From DASRJW01 sp964567755 (lineage in GTDB: Bacteria > Krumholzibacteriota > Krumholzibacteriia > G020349025), in NCBI GenBank assembly GCA_964567755.1, contig CAZMNW010000007.1:5199-69198 (forward strand): DNA of 64,000 nt, written 5' to 3'. The notes beneath the pieces were generated by a model, which saw nothing but the letters and a program-made list of their open reading frames with translations, did not search any database and was not told where the DNA came from. Positions 1 to 8,273 of the stretch are shown here, in pieces. Every line of letters starts with the position of its first letter. Positions within the stretch are counted from its first letter, which is position 1. The position numbers and the translations under genes are program-made.

Positions 1-370
1 GCAAGGCGAAGTTCGGCGTCGCCTCGGGAACGACTTCGTGCAGCACCTGGCGCGCGGCGTATTTGTGCGCACAGGCCACCAACGTCGCGGGATCGGTGCC
101 TGGCAAGCCGAGCCGTGTCGCGATCGCACCGGCCACCGTGGCGCCCGGATAATCGCTGGAGCTCGCGACGCCATCGATCCGACCGCGCAGCGCGTCGGAC
201 ATCTGGTCGATGTACGCGAGCACGTCCAGGTCCCAGCGACAGTCCCAATCCGTGATCGTGCCGAATTCGACCTCGAAGCGCTCGGCCCAGCTCTCGCGGC
301 AACGTTCGAGCTGACGCGCATCCCATGCGGTTGGAAAAACGAAGAAGACCTTCCTTCGCGACGCCGCCAA
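1..370 (-). CDS. ATP-grasp domain protein, N-terminal part (cut by window edge)
   Basis: The minus strand reads as an open frame for about 123 residues from a TTG at 370 to the left edge, starting MAASRRKVFFVFPTAWDARQ. It contains a stretch rich in Gly/Ala around residues 65-95 (DGVASSSDYPGATVAGAIA) that I recognise from stand-alone ATP-grasp proteins related to biotin carboxylase; the ATP-binding and catalytic parts lie outside the window. A purine-rich GGGGAG lies directly upstream of the TTG, and an in-frame stop lies just before it, so no ATG start is available. The gene is transcribed away from the kinase remnant on the other strand. The substrate cannot be told from this fragment. Confidence 0.65.
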   Translation of the reverse strand, partial: MAASRRKVFFVFPTAWDARQLERCRESWAERFEVEFGTITDWDCRWDLDVLAYIDQMSDALRGRIDGVASSSDYPGATVAGAIATRLGLPGTDPATLVACAHKYAARQVLHEVVPEATPNFAL

Positions 371-401
371 CTCCCCACTCCCCCTTCACAAACGCCAGAG
401 C

Positions 402-640
402 GGACTGGCTCCGCAGCGCGGCACAGTATAGGCTGGTGCGTGCGGCGCAGGCGAAGGGAGAAACGTGCCCCTTGAGCCCGGGTCCCGGATCGGTCTGTAC
501 GAGATCGTGGCGCTGCTCGGCCAAGGCGGCATGGGCCGCGTGTTCCGTGCCCGCGATCCGCGCTTGGGCCGGACAAACTGATGGTGAGCGCCGACGGGTT
601 CGTCAAGATCCTCGACTCCCGCGTCGAGACCCACGCGTAG
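402..640 (+). pseudogene. Internally deleted remnant of a Ser/Thr kinase gene start
   Basis: Positions 402-569 match 2454-2621, the leader and first 35 or so codons of the intact kinase gene, with only scattered mismatches; 413-469 is identical to 2465-2521. The match then jumps: 572-618 corresponds to about 2928-2975 (the region just after the HRD catalytic loop up to the DFG motif). About 300 bp encoding the ATP-binding lysine, helix C and catalytic loop are missing. Translation from the GTG at 465 gives the glycine-rich loop (GQGGMG) and then stops at 579-581; the second matching part is in another frame and stops at 638-640. It cannot make a kinase. It looks like a decayed partial duplication. 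Confidence 0.85.
413..569 (+). repeat. Direct repeat, copy 1 (partner at 2465-2621)
   Basis: The upstream member of a dispersed direct repeat 2052 bp from its partner. The leader up to and just past the GTG start (413-469) is base-for-base identical to 2465-2521, including a GAAGGGAGA ribosome-binding-like sequence; after that, silent and missense differences appear. Leader identity higher than coding identity suggests either recent duplication with mutation in the dead copy, or retention of the leader as a regulatory element. Confidence 0.85.
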
Positions 641-716
641 TTGGCGCAACGCATCTTGCCCTACAGCATGGTCCTCCCTCATGCGAGCTCGAGCGCAGTG
701 ACGATCAATCGCCCAT

Positions 717-887
717 GTGATCGTCTGGGCGACGTGCCGGATCTGCGGCAACAAGCAATTCAACACGTGGCCGCTGGAGTCTGAGAACGAAGACGCCCAC
801 AACGATGCCTGCCGGGGCTTGGGCGAGCGGCAGGGCGGGCGATCTCTACAATATCCGCACCCCTCATTCGTCTACAACCGTAGATGA
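717..887 (+). CDS. Possible small cysteine-containing protein ahead of the sigma factor
   Basis: A 56-codon frame starting at GTG 717 encodes VIVWATCRICGNKQFNTWPL followed by an acidic stretch and a third cysteine, ending in a TGA that overlaps the ATG of the sigma-factor gene by four bases (ATGA at 884-887). The C-x2-C...C spacing is reminiscent of a small metal-binding or anti-sigma-type protein, and the overlap is of the kind seen in coupled genes. No clear ribosome-binding site precedes the GTG, and I do not recognise the family, so it may be chance or the tail of a decayed gene. Confidence 0.25.
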   Translation: MIVWATCRICGNKQFNTWPLESENEDAHNDACRGLGERQGGRSLQYPHPSFVYNRR

Positions 888-1465
888 AGAACGCGGCGAG
901 CCTGGAGCGGATGACACTCGAACAGGACCAGCGGATCTCCGAAGTGGTCAAGCGGGAGCAGTCCCGGCTGCGCAACTTTGTTCGCCGACGCGTGCCCGAC
1001 CCGCGCGACGCTGAGGACATTCTACAGGACGTCTTGTACGAGCTGGTGGAAGCGAATCGCCTGCTGATGCCTATCGAGCACGTCACCGGCTGGCTGTTTC
1101 GCGTGGCGCGCAATCGCATCACCGATCTCTTGCGCAAGAAGAGGCCGGAGAGCTTCAGAGATACCACCGTCGCGGACGAGGACGAAGAGCTGCAGTTGGA
1201 AGACCTGCTGCCTTCGCCCGATGCCGGACCGGAGGCGCTCTACGCCCGCAACCTGCTTCTCGATGCACTCGAGTCGGCGGTCGACGAGCTGCCGGAGGAG
1301 CAGCGCAAGGTGTTTGTTGCGCACGAGTTGGAAGGGCGCAGCTTCAAGGACATGGCGGCCGAGACCGGCGTGAGCGTGAATACGCTGCTCTCGCGCAAAC
1401 GCTATGCGGTGCTGCATCTGCGCGAGCGATTGCAAAGCATTTACGACGAACTTACGAAAGCATGA
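884..1465 (+). CDS. ECF-type RNA polymerase sigma factor (sigma-70 family)
   Basis: The 193-residue protein has the two-domain layout of extracytoplasmic-function sigma factors: region 2 around residues 28-95, including the core-binding and -10 recognition helix (DILQDVLYELV and WLFRVARNRITDLLRKK), an acidic linker (about 97-125), and region 4 from about 130 to 190 with an ELPEEQRKVFVAHELEG helix and a helix-turn-helix (MAAETGVSVNTLLSRKRYAV). It would direct RNA polymerase to a specific promoter set. No typical anti-sigma factor with a zinc motif follows; the next gene encodes a short membrane protein that could play that part, but this is inference. The ATG at 884 is the first reasonable start. 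Confidence 0.9.
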   Translation: MKNAASLERMTLEQDQRISEVVKREQSRLRNFVRRRVPDPRDAEDILQDVLYELVEANRLLMPIEHVTGWLFRVARNRITDLLRKKRPESFRDTTVADEDEELQLEDLLPSPDAGPEALYARNLLLDALESAVDELPEEQRKVFVAHELEGRSFKDMAAETGVSVNTLLSRKRYAVLHLRERLQSIYDELTKA

Positions 1466-1475
1466 GGAGCTGAAC

Positions 1476-1814
1476 ATGAGAAGGAGATTGATTTTTATTG
1501 CTCCGCTGGCGATTCTGGGGATGCTGGTATTTATCGTCATCGGCGGCGAAGTCGTGCAGCACCTGTGGAATTGGCTGCTGCCGCCGCTTTTCGGCTTCCG
1601 CCAGGTCACCTTCTGGCAGGCGCTGGGGATTCTGGCGCTGTGCCGGATCCTCTTCGGCGGGTTGGGATTGCACGGTTCCGGTCGCTCCAATTTGCGCCGC
1701 CGCATGGCCGAACGCTGGGAGCGCATGACCCCGGAGGAGCGGGAACGATTTCGGCAAAGCTGGCGCGGCCGTTGGGGCTTCGTCCCATCCACCGGCGAGA
1801 GCCAGGGGCAATGA
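1476..1814 (+). CDS. Small two-helix membrane protein next to ECF sigma factor
   Basis: Start ATG 1476 is chosen because GAGGAG lies at 1464-1469; longer in-frame starts lie inside the sigma-factor gene. The 112-residue protein has two hydrophobic segments (about residues 4-25 and 45-62) separated by a Trp-rich loop, and a strongly basic C-terminal tail with the phrase RMTPEERERFRQSW. I recall short proteins of this shape lying next to ECF sigma factors in Acidobacteria and Bacteroidetes, but no function is established. It starts 10 bases after the sigma factor stop, so the two are probably co-transcribed. It could be a membrane partner of the sigma factor; the sequence does not show this. 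Confidence 0.75.
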   Translation: MRRRLIFIAPLAILGMLVFIVIGGEVVQHLWNWLLPPLFGFRQVTFWQALGILALCRILFGGLGLHGSGRSNLRRRMAERWERMTPEERERFRQSWRGRWGFVPSTGESQGQ

Positions 1815-1818
1815 AGCC

Positions 1819-1926
1819 ATGTCGACAGCGCCCAAAGCGCGCTACCTCGCCGTGAACATGGTCACCGTGGTGGTGAACAGCAGAAATCGCGACAAGCTGA
1901 ACAAGTGCCTTCATGCGCTCAGGTAG
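1819..1926 (+). CDS. Possible 35-residue peptide
   Basis: A short frame from ATG 1819 encodes MSTAPKARYLAVNMVTVVVN followed by a basic tail, filling the gap between two membrane-protein genes in the same direction. The hydrophobic strand followed by SRNRDKLNKCLHAL looks like the first beta-alpha unit of a ferredoxin-like fold, so it may be a truncated remnant of a larger gene. There is only a weak ribosome-binding site. Confidence 0.25.
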   Translation: MSTAPKARYLAVNMVTVVVNSRNRDKLNKCLHALR

Positions 1927-1936
1927 GAGTAATCAA

Positions 1937-2401
1937 ATGCTCAACAAGATTTTCCCTCGACAAATCGACAACACCTATCGCGGTCACCCTCTCGCGCTCT
2001 GGTTCTTCATACCGGTCGTGGTCATGAAGACGGGTATCGCCCTGGGCACCATCTTCAATGGCCGTGGTGCGGCGCAAGGGACCGATGGCATCCCCCTCGA
2101 CAGCTTCGGCCCGAGCGGCGCGGAGGCCGTGGTGGCGCTCTTCGCGATCTGGGGACTCTCGCAGCTCGTGTTCAGCGTGCTCGGTGTGCTGGCGCTCACT
2201 CGCTATCGCGCCATGATTCCGTTCGTGTTCGTCCTGCTCCTGCTCGAGCACCTCGCGAGGAGGTGGATTTGGCTGTTGAAGCCCATCGACAGGACCGGGA
2301 CACCTCCAGGCTTCTACATCAACCTCGGGCTCCTCGTGCTGATGATCGTTGGCCTGGCGCTGTCGCTACGGAGCCGAGCGGATTTGCCGTTGCAGAAGTG
2401 A
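1937..2401 (+). CDS. Predicted four-helix integral membrane protein, unknown function
   Basis: The ATG at 1937 is preceded by GGTAGGAG at 1922-1929. The 154-residue product has four hydrophobic stretches (about residues 20-42, 64-86, 92-106 and 130-146), consistent with a small polytopic membrane protein. No catalytic or metal-binding motif is visible, apart from a few conserved-looking polar residues between helices. It lies in the sigma-factor gene string, just before the intact kinase gene, whose leader begins 53 bases after its stop. I do not recognise the family. Confidence 0.75.
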   Translation: MLNKIFPRQIDNTYRGHPLALWFFIPVVVMKTGIALGTIFNGRGAAQGTDGIPLDSFGPSGAEAVVALFAIWGLSQLVFSVLGVLALTRYRAMIPFVFVLLLLEHLARRWIWLLKPIDRTGTPPGFYINLGLLVLMIVGLALSLRSRADLPLQK

Positions 2402-2464
2402 GGCTCCGCCTCGCGGGAACTGGAGATCGTGTCCGCTCATTCTGAGGACTGGAGGACTGGCTCG

Positions 2465-2621
2465 GCAGCGCGGCACAGTATAGGCTGGTGCGTGCGGCGC
2501 AGGCGAAGGGAGAAACGTGCCTCTCGGGCCCGGATCCCAAATCGGTCCGTACGAGATCGTGGCGCTGCTCGGCCAAGGCGGCATGGGCCGCGTGTTCCGT
2601 GCCCGCGATCCGCGCCTGGGC
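2465..2621 (+). repeat. Direct repeat, copy 2 (leader and start of the intact kinase gene)
   Basis: Partner of 413-569. The identical leader (2465-2516) carries a TATA-like CAGTATAGG and the ribosome-binding sequence GAAGGGAGA six bases from the GTG start. Its exact preservation in both copies makes it a candidate for the promoter and leader of this kinase gene. Confidence 0.8.
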
Positions 2622-4670
2622 CGCGACATCGCCATCAAGGTCCTGCCCGAGGACGTCACCAGCAATCGCGAACGTTTGGAGCGCTTCAGCAACGAAGCGC
2701 GCACCGTCGCCGCACTCAACCATCCCAATATCCTGACATTGCACGAAATCGGCGAGAGCCCCGACGGACCGTATCTCGTCACCGAGCTGGTCGAAGGTCG
2801 CAGCATCCGCGAACTGTTGGCCGCAGGTCCGCTCCCCGTGACGCAGGCACTCGATCTGGCTCTACAGACAGCCACGGGGCTCGCGCGCGCCCATGCGGCC
2901 GGCATCATTCATCGCGATATCAAACCCGACAACCTGATGGTGAGCGCCGACGGTTTCGTCAAGATCCTCGACTTCGGTCTGGCGAAGCTCCTGCGCGGCG
3001 ACGCGACGGGCTTCGACTCGGCGACGCACATGAACCTGACCGCGACTGGCATGGTCGTCGGCTCGCCGGCATATCTTGCGCCGGAGCAGTTACGAGAGCA
3101 GCAGGTCGATGCGCGTTGCGATCTGTTCGCGCTCGGCATCGTCCTCTTCGAGATGCTGACGGGGGCAAACCCATTTCGCCGCGCTAGCGCAGCTGAAACT
3201 CTGCATGCAATTCTGAGTGTCGATGCCACAGCCCTGGTACGTTCGACACCCGGGCTGCCGGCAGGTGTCATCGAGATCCTGCGCCGAGCCTTGACGGCGG
3301 CACCAGAAGCGAGATTTTCCCAGGCGAGCGAGATGGCGGACGCCTTGCGCCCGTTGGTGCACGCGTCGCAGATCACGACGCTCCAACCGCGCCGGCGTGC
3401 GGTCGTGGTTCCGGTGTTCCTCGCGGTGGCGCTCGTGGCGGTCATCCTGCTCGTGTTCGCCGTGCCGCGTCTGCGTGCGCCGCGCTCGACATCGGATCCG
3501 AGCCGCTCCGCCGCACGCCCCGAGTCTCCGCCGCTCCCCAACGACTCGATGGTCCTGCGCGAAAAGACGGCTGTCGCCGTTCTCCCCATTCAGGACGCAT
3601 CGGGCGATCCCGCGTTGAAGCAAGCCGGCATCGGGCGCATCCTCGGCAATGCGTTCGTCCAGATGCTGGCCGGCCGGAAGGATTTTTACGTGATCTCGCC
3701 GCAGCGCCTGGAGAGCATCGCGATGTCGCTCCAGCGCAACGTCGGCGAGGCCGCCGATGATGCGACGTTGGGGCGCGAGATCGCCAAGCGCGCCGAGGCG
3801 GGCGCCGTCCTTTCCGGCACACTGTCGCGCCTCGGCAGCACCTATATCTTAAACGCGACGCTCACGGGGATTCCGAGCGAGGTGGTGCTGCAAGACTTCA
3901 GCTCGAAGGCACAGAACCTCGAAACGCTTCTCGACGAGCTGACACAAGACATGGCGTTGGACATGCTGCCGCACCCCACCGACTCGAGCACGGTCCGTCC
4001 GCCCGAGCCCGTCATGCCACTTGCACCCACTCGCTCGCTCGATGCCTACACGCATTACATCCGCGGCGACGACTTGGTGCAGGAAGGCGACTGGCAAGCT
4101 GCCATCCCGGAGCTGGAGAAAGCGGTCGCGAACGATCCGGAGATGGCGCTCGCATGGTCTTCGCTGTCCTGCGCACATTCTTTTTCTGGCGACGACACCC
4201 GCGCTCGCGCCGCCTATCTCAAGGCACTCGAAAATGACGAACGTTTGAACGAGCATGAGCGCCGCTGGATCGAGCTCGATGGAATCTGGGTGAACACCGG
4301 CAACGGCAATCTGTATCTCGAGACGCTCGAACGCTTCATTCGTGATTTTCCCGACGATCGCGACAGCTATTTCTACGGCGGCCTCGCGCACGAGTACCTG
4401 AAGGGCGATCCCGGCGGCGCCATCGACTGGTACGAAAAGGCGTTCCGCATGGTTCCCGTGTACTATCCGGTGACCAAGGCGCTGGTGGATTGCGAGCTCA
4501 AGCTCGGCCAGAAGCAACGCGCGGTTGCAGCGTTGCGGCGCTACCTGGCGCTGCCACAGATCGGCAAGCACGGCAAGGAGCAGGCCACGTGGAGACTCGC
4601 GGAGCTCGAGGGCGCTCGTAGGGCGCGGAGACCGCATGCTCGACGAGGTGCGGGAGCCGACCGCCGATGA
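2517..4670 (+). CDS. Membrane-anchored Ser/Thr protein kinase with TolB/FlgO-like and TPR domains
   Basis: The 717-residue protein begins with a PknB-type kinase domain (about 10-275): glycine-rich loop GQGGMG at 19-24, ATP lysine K41, catalytic HRDIKPDN near 132-139, DFG near 151-153 and the APEQ motif of the activation segment. All key residues are present, so it should be active in the cytoplasm. One transmembrane helix (about 295-316) follows. The outer part starts with a segment beginning TAVAVLPIQD (about 352-475) resembling the FlgO/TolB N-terminal fold found in such kinases, then TPR-like helices from about 508 to the end. The GTG start has a good ribosome-binding site. The last 20 residues are Arg/Ala-rich and overlap addB by ATGA. 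The signal sensed is unknown. Confidence 0.92.
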   Translation: MPLGPGSQIGPYEIVALLGQGGMGRVFRARDPRLGRDIAIKVLPEDVTSNRERLERFSNEARTVAALNHPNILTLHEIGESPDGPYLVTELVEGRSIRELLAAGPLPVTQALDLALQTATGLARAHAAGIIHRDIKPDNLMVSADGFVKILDFGLAKLLRGDATGFDSATHMNLTATGMVVGSPAYLAPEQLREQQVDARCDLFALGIVLFEMLTGANPFRRASAAETLHAILSVDATALVRSTPGLPAGVIEILRRALTAAPEARFSQASEMADALRPLVHASQITTLQPRRRAVVVPVFLAVALVAVILLVFAVPRLRAPRSTSDPSRSAARPESPPLPNDSMVLREKTAVAVLPIQDASGDPALKQAGIGRILGNAFVQMLAGRKDFYVISPQRLESIAMSLQRNVGEAADDATLGREIAKRAEAGAVLSGTLSRLGSTYILNATLTGIPSEVVLQDFSSKAQNLETLLDELTQDMALDMLPHPTDSSTVRPPEPVMPLAPTRSLDAYTHYIRGDDLVQEGDWQAAIPELEKAVANDPEMALAWSSLSCAHSFSGDDTRARAAYLKALENDERLNEHERRWIELDGIWVNTGNGNLYLETLERFIRDFPDDRDSYFYGGLAHEYLKGDPGGAIDWYEKAFRMVPVYYPVTKALVDCELKLGQKQRAVAALRRYLALPQIGKHGKEQATWRLAELEGARRARRPHARRGAGADRR

Positions 4671-7600
4671 TCCGCTGCATCGAAGCTGCCTCCAGCCGCG
4701 TGCGCCTCGAAGCGGCGCGTGAATTCGTCGGCACGTTCGCACCCGGCACCGAGATCCTGCTGGTCGCCAACAGCCGCGACACGGTGGACGATTTCGTGCG
4801 CGCCGAGTTGGCGGCGTCCCCCACATTTGGGTTGCATCGTTTCGGCCTCGCCCAGCTCGCCGCCCATCTCGCGGCGACGGAAGTGGCTGCCGCTGGCTTG
4901 GCGCCGGCCACCCACTTGGGGCTCGAAGCCGTGGCCGCGCGCGCGACATTCAAGGCGCGACAAGGCAACGAGATTCCGCGCTTCGCGGCCACTTCTCGCC
5001 TGCCGGGTTTTGCGGGTGCGCTCGCAGCCACCGTGCACGAGTTGCGTCTGGCGAACTTGACGGCGACGGCGGAACCCGATCTCGACGCATTGCTCCATCA
5101 TGCGGATGCCGCACTCGCGGACGCGGCGCTGGCGGATCGCGCTACATTGCTACGCATGGCGATTGCCGGCCTCCGCAGCCCGCAGCACGCGACCTTGCGC
5201 ACGATGCCGGTCCTCTGTCTCGACTTGAGCGTGCAGTCGCCGCTCGAAGCCGATCTCGTCGGCGTGCTGTGTGCCGGGTCACCGCATGCCTTCGCCACCA
5301 TTCCAACCGGTGATCGCGCTTTGTTGCAGGTCTTGGACACACTCGGCGCGACGCGTCTCGTGCCGCCGGCCGCGATCCCCACCACCAGCCTGCATCGTCT
5401 TCAACGCTATCTGTTCGCCACCGATGCACCGGTGGCCTCCGGCACTGACGACAGCGTCACGTTCTTCTCGGCGCCGGGGGAAGGGCGCGAGTGTGTCGAA
5501 ATCGCACGCGAGGTCTTGCGCGCAGCCGAGCAGGGCGTGCCATTCGATGCCATGGCGGTGTTCTTGCGCCGCCCCGAAATGCATGCGACGTACTTGGACA
5601 CGGCATTCCGCCGCGCTCGCATCCCTGTCTACTTCGCCCGTGGCACGCAACGCCCCGATCCCGCCGGGCGCGCGTTCTTGGCGCTTCTCGCTTGCGCCGG
5701 CGAGGGTCTGTCGGCGCGGCGCTTCGCCGAGTACCTTTCCTTGGCACAAGTCCCCACCCTCGATGCAGACGGCGCGCCGCCGCCGCCGCGACCGGTGTGG
5801 CCGATGCCGCGAGCCGAGGAATTCGGCGCCGCGATGGCGCCGCAAGCGCTGCAGGCACGTGGCATTGCGCCGGGAGAGCAGCTCGTCTTCTGGGACTCGA
5901 GCGTATTTACGACGTCCGCGGAGACGCACGCGCACGCGCGCCGGCGCCTGACGCGCGGCAAGAAGTCGACACCCGAGGCCGGGGCATCGGCCGTCCTGGC
6001 GACACCGCCGGCCGGAGCGGACGAGCCGGTGACCGACGGCGCGCTGCGTGCGCCGCGGAAATGGGAAGAGCTTCTCGTCGAAGCCGCGGTTATCGGCGGC
6101 CGCGCGCGCTGGCAACGGCGCTTGAGCGGCTTGGAAGGCGAGCTGCGTCTCAAACTGCGCGCGCTCGCTGCCGTCGAACCCGAGTCGCCGCGTGGCGCCG
6201 GGATCGAGCGCGACATCCTGCACCTTGGGGTGCTGTCGCGTTTCGCCCTGCCGATCGTCGACACGCTGGCCGCTCTGCCGCCAAGCGCGTCGTGGGGCGT
6301 GTGGACGACACTGCTTTCCACGCTCGCGCCACGCGTCTTGCGCCGCCCCGAACGCGCGCTAGCCGTGCTCGGCGAAATGCTGCCGATGGCGGAAGTGGGA
6401 CCCGTGGGGCTCGACGAAGTGCGCGCCGTGCTCGGACAACGCTTGTCCACGCTCGAAATCGATCCCCCCGCGTCACGTTACGGACGTGTTTTCGTCGGCA
6501 AGCCCGAGCAGGCGCGAGGACGCACATTTCACCTCGTGTTTGTCCCTGGCCTTGCCGAGCGCGTCTTTCCCCAACGCCCACGCGAGGATCCATTGCTCCT
6601 CGACGCGCAACGCCAGCGATTGTCACCGGCACTGCAGACGCAGGAGCGCCGCATTCAGGACGAACGTTCGTTGCTGGCGCTCGCGGTCGGCGCTGCCGAG
6701 CGCCGCGTCGTGCTGTCGTATTCTCGCCTCGACGCCGTCGAAGCGCGCCCGCGCGTGCCGTCCTTCTACGCTCTCGACACCGCACGGGCTGTGCGCGGGA
6801 CGTTGCCCGATTATCGCCTGCTCGAGCACGAAGCCGCCGCGCGTGCCCATTCGCACTTGGCCTGGCCGGCGCCACCCGACCCGCAGCACGCCCTCGATGA
6901 ACTGGAGTACGACCTCGCGGTTCTCGGCCTGCACTTGCACGCCGCCGATCCTGCCCTGGCCAAGGGACGCGCCCGCTACCTCCTCGAATTGAACTCGCAT
7001 CTGGCGCGCGCACTGCGCGCGCGCTGGGGGCGCTGGCAGCCTCTCTGGCGCCCCGAGGACGGTCTCGTGCGCGCGACCGAGGCCACGCGCGAGATTCTCG
7101 CCGCCGAGCGTCCCAACGCCCGCGCGTATTCGGTGACGGCGCTGCAACGCTTCGCCGTGTGCCCGTATCAGTTCTTGCTCGGTACCATCCATCGTCTCGA
7201 ACCACGACATCGCGCCGCCGCCCTGGTGCAACTCGACCCGCTGACGCGTGGTCGCATGTTCCACCACGTGCAGGCGGAAACGTTGCGTGCGCTGCAAACC
7301 GCCGCACGCCTGCCGTCTGATCCCGAGGATCTCGCGGAAGCGCAGTTCGTGCTGGATTCGACCCTCGACCGGCTCGCTGCCGAGTACCACGACGATTTGG
7401 CACCTGCAATCGAACGCATTTGGGAGGACGAGATCGCAGCCATGCGTGCCGATTTGCGCCTGTGGCTGCGCGCCTTGGCGGAGCATTCGCGCACCTGGCG
7501 TCCGTTGCACTTCGAATACGCTTTCGGACTCGAGGAGACACACATCGGCGGCACCTCCGAAGCGACGCCGCCGGTGCTGTTGCCCGGAGGCTGGATCCTG

Positions 7601-8035
7601 CGTGGCGCCATCGACCTCGTCGAAGAACGGTGTACGGACGGCGCGTTGCGCATCACCGATCACAAGACGGGTACGGATCGCACGACGGACGGGCTGCTCG
7701 TGGGCGGGGGCGAAGTGCTGCAGCCCGTTCTCTACGCGCTCGCGGTGCAGGCCAGGGAGAAGCGCGACGTCGTCGAAGGACGGCTGTTCTTCTGCACGCG
7801 CCGTGGCCGCTTTCGCCAGCGCATCGTTGCGCTCGGCCCCTTCGCGCACGAATATGCCGAGACCGTGCTACAGACCATCGACCACTGTGTGAGCCAGGGT
7901 TTCCTGCCGCCGTTGCCGCGCGCGGGCGCCTGCCAGAGCTGCGATTTTCGTCCGGTCTGCGGTCCGCACGAGGAGGCCCGGAGCCAACACAAGCCACCCG
8001 TCGCGGCTTTCGACCATGTGCGCAGCCTGCCGTGA
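4667..8035 (+). CDS. addB: AddB-like helicase-nuclease subunit, PD-(D/E)XK with Fe-S cluster
   Basis: The 1122-residue protein has the size and layout of AddB, the partner of AddA in processing DNA double-strand breaks. The C-terminal part carries the nuclease: a His (FHHVQ, about residue 865), an Asp in GAIDLVEE and DHKTG (about 985-1005), and QPVLYALAV. Four cysteines, one in VCPYQFL (near 831) and three in CQSCDFRPVC (near 1088), match the iron-sulfur staple of AddB nucleases. I see no Walker A motif at the N-terminus, so the helicase-like part is probably inactive as a motor. The ATG overlaps the kinase stop (ATGA), implying translational coupling. The partner gene addA lies 0.8 kb downstream, beyond a STAS gene. 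Confidence 0.88.
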   Translation: MIRCIEAASSRVRLEAAREFVGTFAPGTEILLVANSRDTVDDFVRAELAASPTFGLHRFGLAQLAAHLAATEVAAAGLAPATHLGLEAVAARATFKARQGNEIPRFAATSRLPGFAGALAATVHELRLANLTATAEPDLDALLHHADAALADAALADRATLLRMAIAGLRSPQHATLRTMPVLCLDLSVQSPLEADLVGVLCAGSPHAFATIPTGDRALLQVLDTLGATRLVPPAAIPTTSLHRLQRYLFATDAPVASGTDDSVTFFSAPGEGRECVEIAREVLRAAEQGVPFDAMAVFLRRPEMHATYLDTAFRRARIPVYFARGTQRPDPAGRAFLALLACAGEGLSARRFAEYLSLAQVPTLDADGAPPPPRPVWPMPRAEEFGAAMAPQALQARGIAPGEQLVFWDSSVFTTSAETHAHARRRLTRGKKSTPEAGASAVLATPPAGADEPVTDGALRAPRKWEELLVEAAVIGGRARWQRRLSGLEGELRLKLRALAAVEPESPRGAGIERDILHLGVLSRFALPIVDTLAALPPSASWGVWTTLLSTLAPRVLRRPERALAVLGEMLPMAEVGPVGLDEVRAVLGQRLSTLEIDPPASRYGRVFVGKPEQARGRTFHLVFVPGLAERVFPQRPREDPLLLDAQRQRLSPALQTQERRIQDERSLLALAVGAAERRVVLSYSRLDAVEARPRVPSFYALDTARAVRGTLPDYRLLEHEAAARAHSHLAWPAPPDPQHALDELEYDLAVLGLHLHAADPALAKGRARYLLELNSHLARALRARWGRWQPLWRPEDGLVRATEATREILAAERPNARAYSVTALQRFAVCPYQFLLGTIHRLEPRHRAAALVQLDPLTRGRMFHHVQAETLRALQTAARLPSDPEDLAEAQFVLDSTLDRLAAEYHDDLAPAIERIWEDEIAAMRADLRLWLRALAEHSRTWRPLHFEYAFGLEETHIGGTSEATPPVLLPGGWILRGAIDLVEERCTDGALRITDHKTGTDRTTDGLLVGGGEVLQPVLYALAVQAREKRDVVEGRLFFCTRRGRFRQRIVALGPFAHEYAETVLQTIDHCVSQGFLPPLPRAGACQSCDFRPVCGPHEEARSQHKPPVAAFDHVRSLP

Positions 8036-8273
8036 GTCTCTGGCAGCGGCCGCGAGAGCGCACGGACGGAACGCTACCGCACACAGCGTTCTCGCACGCC
8101 CGGCTCTGGAAGACTCGAAGCTCGCGCACCCTGCCGCCGCGACACGCCATCGCAGAGCACGATGAGGCAGATCCCGCCATCGCGTTCCTGGCGGCACGAC
8201 CGGCACCGTTCTTGATAGTGGAGTCGCGAAACCAAAGGGGTGTCATGAACCGACACCTCGCGCGGAGACATCC

